A stretch of DNA of 64,000 nucleotides, from NCBI GenBank assembly GCA_963739005.1, contig CAVTYQ010000008.1:62001-126000 (forward strand). Direction: 5' to 3'. The translations under genes were made by a program, and so were the position numbers. Source of the DNA: DASWJZ01 sp963739005 (GTDB taxonomy: Bacteria > Pseudomonadota > Alphaproteobacteria > Rhizobiales > Afifellaceae). Positions 33,750-42,053 of the stretch are shown piece by piece; position 1 is the first letter of the stretch, and each line of letters begins with the position of its first letter. The notes beneath the pieces are model-generated. The model ran no database searches. It was not told where the DNA came from and saw only the letters and a program-made list of their open reading frames with translations.

Positions 33750-33786
33750 ATTGCGCCTGCAGGGGCAATGCGCCCCGCGACGCTCC

Positions 33787-34266
33787 TCAAGCGCGCTTCG
33801 GTTTCTTCTGCGGGCGAGCAGCCGCTTGCTTCGACGTGTTCAGCGCCACGGCGGCGCGGATGAGCGCCTTGAAGGCCTTCGCGTCGATCTTGGCGCCCTC
33901 ATGACAATCGATGGCGCGCCGCGTGCCGCCGTCGAGGCTGGAATTGAAGAGGCCCGAGGGATCATCGAGCGCGGCGCCGCTCGCGAAGGTCAGCTTCACT
34001 TTGTCCTTGTAGGTCTCGCCCGTGCAGATGATGCCGGCGTGCTCCCATACCGGAACGCCGAGCGGGCTCGACGGCTTTCGCCATTTCACCTCCTCGACCA
34101 CGTCGGGGTCGGCCGCTTTGATGAGAGCGCGGAGGCGCGCGAGCATCTCGCCCCGCCAATCGGGGAGCGCCGCGATGCGCGCGTCGATGAGGTGGGAAGG
34201 GGAGGCTTCGCCTGCGTCTTGCTTCGGGGCGGTCGTCGTCTTCTTCATGGCTGTGGCTTTCGTCAT
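33787..34266 (-). CDS. DUF1801 domain protein
   Basis: A 159-residue protein matching the DUF1801/YdhG-like fold: LRALIKAADPDVVEEVKWRKPS, then VKLTFASGAAL, with a basic C-terminus (KQAAARPQKKPKR). The function of the family is unknown. Convergent with trmB. The 181-bp gap upstream contains nothing I recognise. Confidence 0.75.
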   Translation of the reverse strand: MTKATAMKKTTTAPKQDAGEASPSHLIDARIAALPDWRGEMLARLRALIKAADPDVVEEVKWRKPSSPLGVPVWEHAGIICTGETYKDKVKLTFASGAALDDPSGLFNSSLDGGTRRAIDCHEGAKIDAKAFKALIRAAVALNTSKQAAARPQKKPKRA

Positions 34267-34447
34267 GTTTGTTGTTGGCGGCCTTCTTTGCAGGTACTCG
34301 CCGCCGCTTTGGAGATCCTTTGGCCATTGTGTTCATTCCAACTGATAGATCCTCGACCTGAGCGGCATGGATGTCCGCTCGGCGCCAATGGGAGAAATGC
34401 AATGCGTCCATCGCTCCTTACACCGACGGGATTGGATGAGACGAAAG

Positions 34448-36949
34448 TCACCCGCCGTTTTCATCCGAGTCCTGGTCGGCCTTGACGCCGTAGCGCTCGG
34501 CGATTTCGCGTGCCGCGACAAGCTCGATCTCTTCCTCAGCGAGGATCGCCTGGCGCATCTCCGTCTCGGCGCGCAGCTTGGATAGTTCCTCCTTGTCACC
34601 GTCCCTGAGCTCTTTGCGAGCCCGGCTCGACAGCTCTTCGAGCTTCGACCGCAATCGTTCAACCACCTCTGCAGCGGCATCCCGCCTCCGCAGAGCATCA
34701 TCGAAAGCATCGCTAACCGCCGCGCGCTCTCCCTCTTCGCCTTCCTCCGGCTCGGCCGACAAATCGACGTCCTCCGCCGCCATCGTGAGCACGGTGATTG
34801 GGAGCCTCGGCAGCAGCTTGGCAAGGTCGTTGCCGAGCCAATCGGAAAACCACTGTCGACGAAAGGAAAGCGGCATGAAGACGATCGAGGCGGCGGCAGA
34901 GGTCTCCACGATCTGCTCCTCGGTGTCTTCGAGCGGGCGAACGACCTCCACTTTCGCGGCGATGCGCACGTCGCGCAGAACTTTTTCCAACTGCTCTCGC
35001 CTCGCGTCGGCCGACTCTGGTTCAGCAGCGACGATCAGGCGGATCGTCGCATTCCTCCAGCCGTCGTCGCGCGTCAGCAGATAGGCCAAAACAAGCATCA
35101 AACGGCCGGTTCGGTTGGTGCGCCACCAGATGTCTATCGTTCTTTCGTCGGGATCCGTGTCGGCGAGGGTATCCCATTCCGCTTCTTCGGAATCGAAGAT
35201 CAGCAGGTTCAGTCCGAGAGCGAAAGCGGCATGGAGATTGCGCGCGAACCGCCTTGTCTCGGGGGTATCGTCGGTCGGCGGCTGTCGAAGCCAATTCACA
35301 AGGACGGTGTTTGCCCGTGCAGGTCCGACACCAACCGTCTGAACGGCGGTCTGCACAGCGATATCCAGGTCGGGGCTGGACACGACGAGCGGAAAGGCGC
35401 GCAGCCCACGCTCCTTCAAATCCTCCGCAAGCTCAAGCTCCGCTTCCTCCCGCGCTCGGCGGATGTGCTTTCTCTTGCCTTCAAGGATGCGGATGACGGT
35501 TGTCATTCCGCTATTCCCTTCGATCCACCCGGCGAAGGTCAGCAGCCGTTCGCGGCGGACACTGTCGCCGGAAAACGCCAATAGCTGAGGGCGCCAATCG
35601 CGCGGATGCTCGGCGCGTGCATTCGCTTCAAGCAAATGCTCACGGACGACCTGGAGGTGATAGGAGCGTTGCCCGTCCGCCCAGCGGGCGGGAATGGCGC
35701 TGCGTCTCAGAAATTGAAAAATTCCGAAGACAATCGCGAGCGCGACCAGCCCGGCGGCAACGTTGATCGCCAACATCACGCCGAGCGCGGCGATCGCGCC
35801 CGCCAGACTGATCCGTGGATCGTACCACCCTAAGCTCGGTCTGAATGCAGGACTCTTCCCGCGCGCCTCGAAATAGGTCGCGTAGTTCAGAAGCCCGTAG
35901 GTCACGACAAAGAACATCGAGACGATGGCCGCGATCAGGTTCAGGTCGCCGAGGGCTACCACGGCAAGCGCGATTGCCCCGGTCAGGAGCACGCCGCGCC
36001 GCGGATTAGCGCTTGGCCCCATACCCTCCGCGAATGGACGGAGGAATGAGAACACCCGATCCTTGGCAAGCGATTGAAGGATTCGCGGCGCACCGAGAAG
36101 TGACGCGAGGGCAGATGAGAGGGTAGCAGCGATGATACCGGCGTCGATGAGCGCAGGTACCGCCGCGACCGATTTCATGGCGCCATGATCGTAGATCATG
36201 ACGGAACGCGGCAGCGTCCCCGCGCAGAGGATCGCGGTCACGAGGTAAATCACCAGCGAGATACCGACCGCGAGCGCAGTCCCCCGCGGGATGCTGCGGC
36301 TCGGGTCGGCGAGATCGCCCGACATGTTCACGCCTTGCGTGAACCCGGTCACCGCAGGGAAGAAGATGGCGAACAGGATCCAAAAATCACTCCAACCATT
36401 CGTCGATCCGAAGTTGATCTTGAGAAGCGCGGTGTTCCAGTGCCCGCCGGCCCCCAAGACAAACGAAAGCAGCGCGCCGACGAGAAGCGCCATGACGAGG
36501 TATTGGAAGCGTGTCGCCCAATCCGCGCCGATCCATGCGAGCATAACCATGGCAAGGGCGGCAGCGGCGGCGATGCCCTGCGGCAATAAACCGTCGTCGA
36601 TCCCAAGGAGGGTGGTAACGCCTTCGGCGAAGCCCACGCAGTAGAAGCCGACCGAGATAGCCTGCGCGATAAAAAGGACGAGGCCGATCGCGCCGCCGAA
36701 GGGAAGTCCGAGCGTCCGCGATATTATGTAGTAGACGCCGCCGCCCTTCACTTTCAAATTGGTGGCGACGGCAGCGAGGGACACGCTGGTCAGGATCGAT
36801 ATTGCGTTGGCGAGTAGGATTATGATCAGCGCTTCGCCAAGACCGCCCGTCCCAACCACGTAACCGATGCGAAGAAAAAGGATCAGGCCCAGGATCGTGA
36901 GGATGCTGGGCGTGAAGACTCCGGCGAAAGTGCCCGTACGGCCTTGCAT
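34448..36949 (-). CDS. APC-superfamily permease, cation-chloride cotransporter-like
   Basis: An 833-residue membrane protein. Residues about 1-420 form the transport core with roughly twelve helices, starting TFAGVFTPSILTILGLILFLR and including VKGGGVYYIISRTLGLPFGGAIGL, which matches SLC12 / Na-K-Cl cotransporter-type members. The remaining 400 residues are cytoplasmic, with a degenerate USP-like part (residues about 640-710) and a charged, coiled-coil-prone tail (LEELSSRARKELRDGDKEELSKL). Ion specificity cannot be assigned. GC content seems slightly below that of neighbours. No partner gene is adjacent. Confidence 0.82.
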   Translation of the reverse strand: MQGRTGTFAGVFTPSILTILGLILFLRIGYVVGTGGLGEALIIILLANAISILTSVSLAAVATNLKVKGGGVYYIISRTLGLPFGGAIGLVLFIAQAISVGFYCVGFAEGVTTLLGIDDGLLPQGIAAAAALAMVMLAWIGADWATRFQYLVMALLVGALLSFVLGAGGHWNTALLKINFGSTNGWSDFWILFAIFFPAVTGFTQGVNMSGDLADPSRSIPRGTALAVGISLVIYLVTAILCAGTLPRSVMIYDHGAMKSVAAVPALIDAGIIAATLSSALASLLGAPRILQSLAKDRVFSFLRPFAEGMGPSANPRRGVLLTGAIALAVVALGDLNLIAAIVSMFFVVTYGLLNYATYFEARGKSPAFRPSLGWYDPRISLAGAIAALGVMLAINVAAGLVALAIVFGIFQFLRRSAIPARWADGQRSYHLQVVREHLLEANARAEHPRDWRPQLLAFSGDSVRRERLLTFAGWIEGNSGMTTVIRILEGKRKHIRRAREEAELELAEDLKERGLRAFPLVVSSPDLDIAVQTAVQTVGVGPARANTVLVNWLRQPPTDDTPETRRFARNLHAAFALGLNLLIFDSEEAEWDTLADTDPDERTIDIWWRTNRTGRLMLVLAYLLTRDDGWRNATIRLIVAAEPESADARREQLEKVLRDVRIAAKVEVVRPLEDTEEQIVETSAAASIVFMPLSFRRQWFSDWLGNDLAKLLPRLPITVLTMAAEDVDLSAEPEEGEEGERAAVSDAFDDALRRRDAAAEVVERLRSKLEELSSRARKELRDGDKEELSKLRAETEMRQAILAEEEIELVAAREIAERYGVKADQDSDENGG

Positions 36950-37039
36950 CGCGCCTTGGCCTCTCGCCGCATCGCCCCGATTCTGGCCGTCGGAATCTAA
37001 GCCCGGCGAAGGTTTCAGCCAACTGAAAGCGCCAAATCG

Positions 37040-37525
37040 CTATTCTGAAACGCGCCGCCGGCGAGCCGGCGGGGGGAGAAGCTCGCCCTCCGTCAGTGCG
37101 ACGATGCGGCCGAAGCCGGCGACGAGGTGGCCGGCCGCGATCTCGAAGCGGTAGAGCGAGAAATCGGAGAAATCGGCGTAGCGCGCGGCGTCGGGATGGC
37201 GGGCGACGTAGCGGCGGCGGTTCTCGGGATCGGCGTCCTTTTCGGCGCGGCCGGTCAGCGTCAGACGCATCGCCGTCATCGCCTCCGAGCCCGCCTCCGG
37301 CTCGCGCACGAAGAGGAGCGACGCACGCGAATCGCGCGCCAGATTCCTCGCGTGCTCGGCGAGGGCGGAGAGGAGCATCAGCGGCGCGCCGCCCTCCCCC
37401 GCGGCGGTCACGACATAGGAGGCGAAGGGCCCGCCGTCGGCCGTCAGCGTGGCCAGCGCGGCGGCGCCGCCAGCGGCCAGCAGCCCGCGCGCAAGCATCT
37501 GATTGGACGGCGTTTCTTCCGTCAT
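37040..37525 (-). CDS. Pyridoxamine 5'-phosphate oxidase-fold (HugZ-like) protein
   Basis: A 161-residue split-barrel protein with AALATLTADGGPFASYVVTAA near its start and the RASLLFVREP strand, as in HugZ/heme-utilization-like members. The C-terminal YRFEIAAGHLVAGFGRI stretch matches that subgroup. It may bind FMN or heme; this is unverified. The ATG at MTEETPSN was chosen over an upstream extension. Divergent from chvI across a 116-bp gap. Confidence 0.8.
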   Translation of the reverse strand: MTEETPSNQMLARGLLAAGGAAALATLTADGGPFASYVVTAAGEGGAPLMLLSALAEHARNLARDSRASLLFVREPEAGSEAMTAMRLTLTGRAEKDADPENRRRYVARHPDAARYADFSDFSLYRFEIAAGHLVAGFGRIVALTEGELLPPPARRRRVSE

Positions 37526-37641
37526 CTCATGCGTCCCGGCGCCGCTCCGAAAATGCTTGCCACATTCTGTTCGCATTCTGTTACAAAAGCGAGGGGGCGA
37601 GGGGCTGCCGGACCGGCGGTCCAGATTCATTAGGAGCCGGC

Positions 37642-38343
37642 ATGCCGACCATCGCGCTCGTCGACGATGACCGCAACATCCTCACCTCCGTCTCCATGAC
37701 GCTGGAGTCCGAAGGCTATCGCGTCACCACCTACAATGACGGTTCGACCGCGCTCGACGGGCTTGCGACGAACCCGCCCGACCTCGCCATCCTCGACATC
37801 AAGATGCCGCGCATGGATGGCATGGAGCTTCTCAGGAAGCTCAGGCAGTCGACCGACCTGCCGGTCATCTTCCTCACCTCCAAGGACGACGAGATCGACG
37901 AGCTCTTCGGGCTCAAGATGGGCGCCGACGATTTCATCAAGAAGCCGTTCTCGCAGCGGCTGCTGGTGGAGCGCGTCAAGGCCGTGCTTCGCCGCGCAGC
38001 GCCGCGCGACGGCGCCGCCGCCCGCCCGCCGGAGCAAAGCCGCATCCTGGAGCGCGGCCAGCTCACCATGGACCAGGAGCGCCACACCTGCACATGGAAT
38101 GGGCAAAACGTCACGCTGACGGTGACGGAATTCCTCATCCTTTTCGCGCTGGCGCAGCGGCCGGGCGTGGTGAAGAGCCGCAACGCCCTGATGGACGCCG
38201 CCTACGACGACCAGGTCTATGTCGACGACCGCACCATCGACAGCCACATCAAGCGGCTCAGAAAAAAGTTCAAAGCGGTCGACGACGAGTTCAATATGAT
38301 CGAGACGCTCTACGGGGTGGGCTACCGCTTCCGCGAGGGGTAG
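37642..38343 (+). CDS. chvI: Response regulator ChvI
   Basis: A 233-residue OmpR/PhoB-type regulator. The receiver domain begins TIALVDDDRNILTSV, the phosphoacceptor aspartate lies in LAILDIKMPRMDGMELL, and the conserved lysine is in FIKKPFSQRLLVERV. The C-terminal winged helix includes DDQVYVDDRTIDSHIKRLRKKF. Rhizobial ChvI governs envelope and acid responses. TAGGAG precedes the ATG. It is the first gene of the chvI-chvG-hprK-EIIA-HPr series. Confidence 0.93.
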   Translation: MPTIALVDDDRNILTSVSMTLESEGYRVTTYNDGSTALDGLATNPPDLAILDIKMPRMDGMELLRKLRQSTDLPVIFLTSKDDEIDELFGLKMGADDFIKKPFSQRLLVERVKAVLRRAAPRDGAAARPPEQSRILERGQLTMDQERHTCTWNGQNVTLTVTEFLILFALAQRPGVVKSRNALMDAAYDDQVYVDDRTIDSHIKRLRKKFKAVDDEFNMIETLYGVGYRFREG

Positions 38344-38352
38344 GTTCAGGCC

Positions 38353-40137
38353 ATGGTCGCCGATACCAGTCGGCCGGAGCAGGCCGAGCAAAAGCGGTCG
38401 TTCGTTCCGCGGCTGCGATCGTGGATGCATTTCCTCGCGCCGATCGGCCAGGGGCTCGGGAGCCTCGGCCGCGCGACGACCTCCAGCCTGACGCGACGCA
38501 TCGTCATCCTGAACCTCGCCGCGCTCGTCGCGCTCGTCGCCGGCATCCTCTACCTGAACCAGTTCCGCGCCGGCCTCATCGACACGCGCGTGCAGAGCCT
38601 GCTCGTGCAGGGCCAGATCATCGCCGCGGCGATCGCCGCGCAGGCGACCGCCGACACCGACGCCATCACCATCGATCCCGACAAGCTCCTGGAGCTGCAG
38701 GCCGGGCAAAGCGGCGCGCCCTATCGCTCCGGCGACACCTCGACGGATTTCCCGATCAGCCCGGAGCGGGTGGCGCCGCTCCTGCGCCGCCTGATCTCGC
38801 CGACGCGCACGCGCGCGCGCATCTACGACAATGACGGCCAGCTGATCCTCGATTCGCGCGGCCTCTACATGCGCGGCTTCATCCAGTCGATCGACCTGCC
38901 GCCGCTCGGGCAGGAGAAGGGCACGATCGAGCGCGCCTGGGACGCGGTGAAGCTCTGGTACCGGCGCGGCGAGCTGCCGGTCTACGAGGAGATCGGCTCG
39001 GCCAACGGCCGCGAATACGCCGAGGTCGCCTCGGCCTTGAACGGGCAGTCCGCAAGCGTCGTCCGCGTCGGCGAGGACGGCGGCCTCATCGTCTCCGTCG
39101 CCGTGCCCGTGCAGCGCTACCGCGCGATCCTCGGGAGCCTGCTTCTCTCCACCGAATCCGGCGACATCGACGCCATCGTGCAGGCCGAGCGGCTGCAGAT
39201 CCTGCGCGTCTTCCTCGTCGCCGCCGGCGTGACCGTGCTCCTCTCGGTGCTTCTCGCGAGCACCATCGCCGGCCCGGTGCGACGGCTCGCCTCGGCGGCG
39301 GAGCGGGTGCGCCGCGGCATCAAGCAGCGGCACGCCGACATCCCCGACTTCGGCAACCGCAAGGACGAGATCGGCCACCTCGCGCGCGTGCTCTCCGACA
39401 TGACCAACGCGCTCTACCGGCGCATGGAGGCGATCGAGAGCTTCGCCGCCGACGTCTCGCACGAACTGAAGAACCCGCTGACGTCGCTTAGAAGCGCGGT
39501 CGAAACCCTGCCGATCGCCAAGAACGACGAGCAGCGCGGCCGCCTCCTCGCCGTCATCAAGCATGACGTCCGACGCCTCGACCGCCTGATCACCGACATC
39601 TCCGACGCCTCGCGGCTCGACGCCGAGCTGGCGCGCGAGACGAGCGACCCTGTCGACATGGCGAAGCTTCTGCAGACAGTGGTCGCGATTGCGCGCGAGG
39701 CGCGTCTCTCGAAGAGCAAGCGGCAGATCCAGCTCTCGCTCGAGCCGCGGCGCTTCGGCAAGGACGCGTTCTATGTCCTCGGCAACGACAGCCGCCTCGG
39801 CCAGGTGGTCAACAACCTGATCGACAACGCGCTGTCGTTCTCGCCGCCGGAGGGGACGGTGCGCGTCCACGCCTGGCGCGAGCCGACGCGCATCGTAGTG
39901 ACGATCGACGACGACGGCCCCGGCATCCGCGCGGAGAATATCGAGAGCATCTTCGAGCGCTTCTACACCGACCGGCCGGAGGGCGACCAATTCGGACAGA
40001 ACTCCGGCCTCGGCCTCGCCATCACGCGGCAGATCGTCGAAGCGCATCGCGGCACGATCAAAGCCGAGAACCGGCGCGCGGCCGACGGCCACGTCGAAGG
40101 CGCGCGCTTCACGGTCATCCTCCCCGGGCCGAACTAA
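38353..40137 (+). CDS. chvG: Sensor histidine kinase ChvG
   Basis: A 594-residue membrane sensor. The first membrane segment is RIVILNLAALVALVAGILYL (about 49-68) and the second about 281-300, enclosing a periplasmic sensing region of about 210 residues. The HAMP segment follows, then the phosphoacceptor histidine in ADVSHELKNPLTSLRSA and ATPase boxes NNLIDNALSFS, DDDGPGI and GLGLAITRQI. Cognate partner of ChvI, nine bp away. Confidence 0.93.
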   Translation: MVADTSRPEQAEQKRSFVPRLRSWMHFLAPIGQGLGSLGRATTSSLTRRIVILNLAALVALVAGILYLNQFRAGLIDTRVQSLLVQGQIIAAAIAAQATADTDAITIDPDKLLELQAGQSGAPYRSGDTSTDFPISPERVAPLLRRLISPTRTRARIYDNDGQLILDSRGLYMRGFIQSIDLPPLGQEKGTIERAWDAVKLWYRRGELPVYEEIGSANGREYAEVASALNGQSASVVRVGEDGGLIVSVAVPVQRYRAILGSLLLSTESGDIDAIVQAERLQILRVFLVAAGVTVLLSVLLASTIAGPVRRLASAAERVRRGIKQRHADIPDFGNRKDEIGHLARVLSDMTNALYRRMEAIESFAADVSHELKNPLTSLRSAVETLPIAKNDEQRGRLLAVIKHDVRRLDRLITDISDASRLDAELARETSDPVDMAKLLQTVVAIAREARLSKSKRQIQLSLEPRRFGKDAFYVLGNDSRLGQVVNNLIDNALSFSPPEGTVRVHAWREPTRIVVTIDDDGPGIRAENIESIFERFYTDRPEGDQFGQNSGLGLAITRQIVEAHRGTIKAENRRAADGHVEGARFTVILPGPN

Positions 40138-40140
40138 ATC

Positions 40141-40641
40141 ATGTCGGAAACTGTGCACGCGACAGCCGTCCTGGTCGGCGCCGACGGAGTGCTGATCCGC
40201 GGACCTTCGGGGAGCGGCAAATCGGCGCTCGCGCATGCCTTGATCCGGGGCGGCGGCCGGCTCATCGCCGACGACCGGCTGACGCTCTCAAGCTGCCACG
40301 GGCGCCTCGTCGCAAGCGCCCCCTATGCGACCGCGGGGCTGATCGAGCTGCGCGGGCGCGGCCTCATGGGCGTGCCGCACGAGCCGAGCGCCGTCATCCG
40401 GCTTGTCGTCGACATCGTCGGGGCGGAGGGGCTTGAACGCATGCCGGAGACGCACCAGCTTACGGCCACGCTTCTCGGAATCGCGCTCCCCCGCCAGCCG
40501 GTTCCGGCCGCCATCGACCGGGCCAGCGTGCTCGTCGAGGCGGCGCTTCTGGCACTATCGTCGCAGCCCGAAACAAGGCTTGCGAATGACGAGAGTTTCG
40601 GGAAGATGGCGGCCCTTTCCACCCCTACGGCTTTTTCATGA
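40141..40641 (+). CDS. hprK: HPr kinase/phosphorylase, short alphaproteobacterial form
   Basis: A 166-residue protein containing only the catalytic domain: the Walker A motif is IRGPSGSGKSALAHAL, the ADDRLTLS strand follows, and the HprK signature is GLIELRGRGLMGVPHE. The N-terminal domain of firmicute HprK is missing, as is normal in alphaproteobacteria. It should phosphorylate HPr. It overlaps the EIIA gene by 4 bp. Confidence 0.92.
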   Translation: MSETVHATAVLVGADGVLIRGPSGSGKSALAHALIRGGGRLIADDRLTLSSCHGRLVASAPYATAGLIELRGRGLMGVPHEPSAVIRLVVDIVGAEGLERMPETHQLTATLLGIALPRQPVPAAIDRASVLVEAALLALSSQPETRLANDESFGKMAALSTPTAFS

Positions 40642-41039
40642 TCGGTCTCGTGCTTGTCACTCATGGGCAGTTGGCGACGGAATTTCGCGCCGCGCTCGAA
40701 CATGTGGTCGGGCATCAGGAGGCGTGCGAGGCCGTGTCCATCGGTCCGGACGACGACATGGAAGAGCGACGCCGCGACATCGTCGCCGCCGTCGACAAGG
40801 TTAACGACGGGTCGGGCGTGATCCTGCTGACCGACATGTTCGGCGGCACCCCGTCGAACCTCGCGATCTCGGTGATGGAGCCGGGGCGCGTGGAGGTCGT
40901 CGCCGGGGTCAACCTGCCGATGCTGATCAAGCTCGCCAGCGTACGCGGCGATTCCAATCTCGACGACGTCGCCTGCTGCGCCCAGGATGCGGGCCGCAAA
41001 TACATCAACGTCGCCAGCAAGCTTCTCGCCAACGGATGA
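40638..41039 (+). CDS. PTS system mannose-type EIIA component
   Basis: A 133-residue EIIA-Man domain. The phosphoaccepting histidine is in LVLVTHGQLATEF and the LLTDMFGGTPSNLA loop is conserved. No EIIB/EIIC transport genes follow, so it is likely a regulatory phosphorelay component, as in rhizobial PTS. It overlaps hprK and ptsH by 4 bp each, indicating coupled translation. Confidence 0.92.
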   Translation: MIGLVLVTHGQLATEFRAALEHVVGHQEACEAVSIGPDDDMEERRRDIVAAVDKVNDGSGVILLTDMFGGTPSNLAISVMEPGRVEVVAGVNLPMLIKLASVRGDSNLDDVACCAQDAGRKYINVASKLLANG

Positions 41040-41326
41040 GCGAGCCGGCATCCCCCGTCCTTGGGCGCCACGTCACCATCGTCAACCGCCGCGGCCTGCA
41101 CGCCCGCGCCTCCGCCCGCTTCGTCAAATGCGCCGAAGGCTTCGAGTGCGAGGTCAAGGTCATCAAGGACGGGCAGAGCGTCGGCGGCACCTCGATCATG
41201 GGGCTGATGACGCTCTCCGCGTCGACGGGATGCATCATCGAGCTGCAAGCCGAAGGCCCGCAAGCGGAGGCCGCGCTCGACGCGCTCTCAAGCCTCATCG
41301 CCGACGGGTTCGGGGAAGAGGACTGA
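41036..41326 (+). CDS. ptsH: Phosphocarrier protein HPr
   Basis: A 96-residue HPr. The active-site histidine lies in NRRGLHARASARFVK and the kinase-target serine is in GGTSIMGLMTLSAS. Both regulation sites are therefore intact. The gene ends this operon; the ahcY gene that often follows in rhizobia is not present here, and a toxin-antitoxin pair lies next to it instead. Confidence 0.94.
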   Translation: MSEPASPVLGRHVTIVNRRGLHARASARFVKCAEGFECEVKVIKDGQSVGGTSIMGLMTLSASTGCIIELQAEGPQAEAALDALSSLIADGFGEED

Positions 41327-41340
41327 GAGCGCGAGCACCT

Positions 41341-41763
41341 TCAGAGGCCAACAAACGGATTGCGGATCGTCGTCCCATCGATTTGCTGACCGTGGTGCAT
41401 GTCCTCGGAGAAGAGCGTCGCGCAATTCGCCTCGATGGCAGCGGCGACGATCATGCCGTCATAGACGGCAAACCCAAACCGCTGCGCAACGCGAAGTCCG
41501 CTCTCGTGGGTTTCAACCGATAGTGGCCGAACCGTGCAAGCGGAGCGAATTGCGATCAGCAATTCATCCACCTCCAGCCAGTCCATCCTGAATTTTCTAC
41601 GGGCGACTTCGGCGACCTCGTTCAGAACCTGCACGCTGACGACACCTCCCGCCGAGAGGAGTCGTTCGGCGCGATCCGCCTTGGAGGCATCGCCCGAAGT
41701 CAAATAGAGGAGGACATTCGAATCGAAGAAGGCGCTCTCCTTCGGATCGTCAGCCTCGCTCAT
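41341..41763 (-). CDS. PIN-domain toxin (VapC-like)
   Basis: About 140 residues. Acidic PIN residues are seen in FFDSNVLLYLTS, LNEVAEVARRK, VYDGMIVAAA and LFSEDMHHGQ. Expected to be a ribonuclease toxin. I chose the ATG at 41763 rather than the TTG at 41772; either overlaps the antitoxin gene by 14-23 bp. Convergent with ptsH. Confidence 0.87.
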   Translation of the reverse strand: MSEADDPKESAFFDSNVLLYLTSGDASKADRAERLLSAGGVVSVQVLNEVAEVARRKFRMDWLEVDELLIAIRSACTVRPLSVETHESGLRVAQRFGFAVYDGMIVAAAIEANCATLFSEDMHHGQQIDGTTIRNPFVGL

Positions 41764-41983
41764 TCGCTTCAAGCCGATCGAACTTGAAGTCCGCAGGCAT
41801 TCGACCGCGGTACTTCCGCAGCCGCCCGAGCAATTCGCGATGGCTCTTGCGCTTCTCCACCGTCATCGACCGCTGGCCGGGCACGAGGATATCCACCTCG
41901 TCCCCGACCTTCAGATCCAGCACATCAACGACCGCAGCCGGAAGCCGGATCGCAAGGCTATTGCCCCATTTCGCGACTTTCAT
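41750..41983 (-). CDS. AbrB/MazE-type antitoxin (VapB-like)
   Basis: A 77-residue protein with the swapped-hairpin AbrB motif KVAKWGNSLAIRLPAAVVDVLDLKVGDEVDI (first 20 or so residues bind DNA) and a basic C-terminal tail that should wrap around the toxin. It is the upstream partner of the PIN toxin, with a palindrome just ahead of its start. Confidence 0.87.
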   Translation of the reverse strand: MKVAKWGNSLAIRLPAAVVDVLDLKVGDEVDILVPGQRSMTVEKRKSHRELLGRLRKYRGRMPADFKFDRLEANERG

Positions 41984-41994
41984 GACGTCCTCGG

Positions 41995-42017
41995 ATACAC
42001 ATATTTCTTATGTATAT
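41995..42017 (-). promoter_or_regulatory. Candidate operator of the VapBC-like pair
   Basis: An inverted repeat ATACACATA-tttct-TATGTATAT (9-bp arms, one mismatch) starts 12 bp upstream of the antitoxin ATG. It is strikingly AT-rich against the background and is the expected place for AbrB-type autoregulation. Confidence 0.55.
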
Positions 42018-42053
42018 CATGCGGAGCTTGCGGAAAATCAAGGGGTGATGCTC

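Noticed and set aside
37630..40236. 868-residue open frame on the minus strand opposite chvI-chvG-hprK
   Set aside because: It is antisense to three well-recognised genes, has no domain, and is explained by high GC and codon bias. The same applies to the long frames opposite polA (60121-62391) and PBP1A (55456-57426).
40141..40641. HprK as a truncated pseudogene
   Set aside because: The short form with only the catalytic domain is normal in alphaproteobacteria and its motifs are intact.
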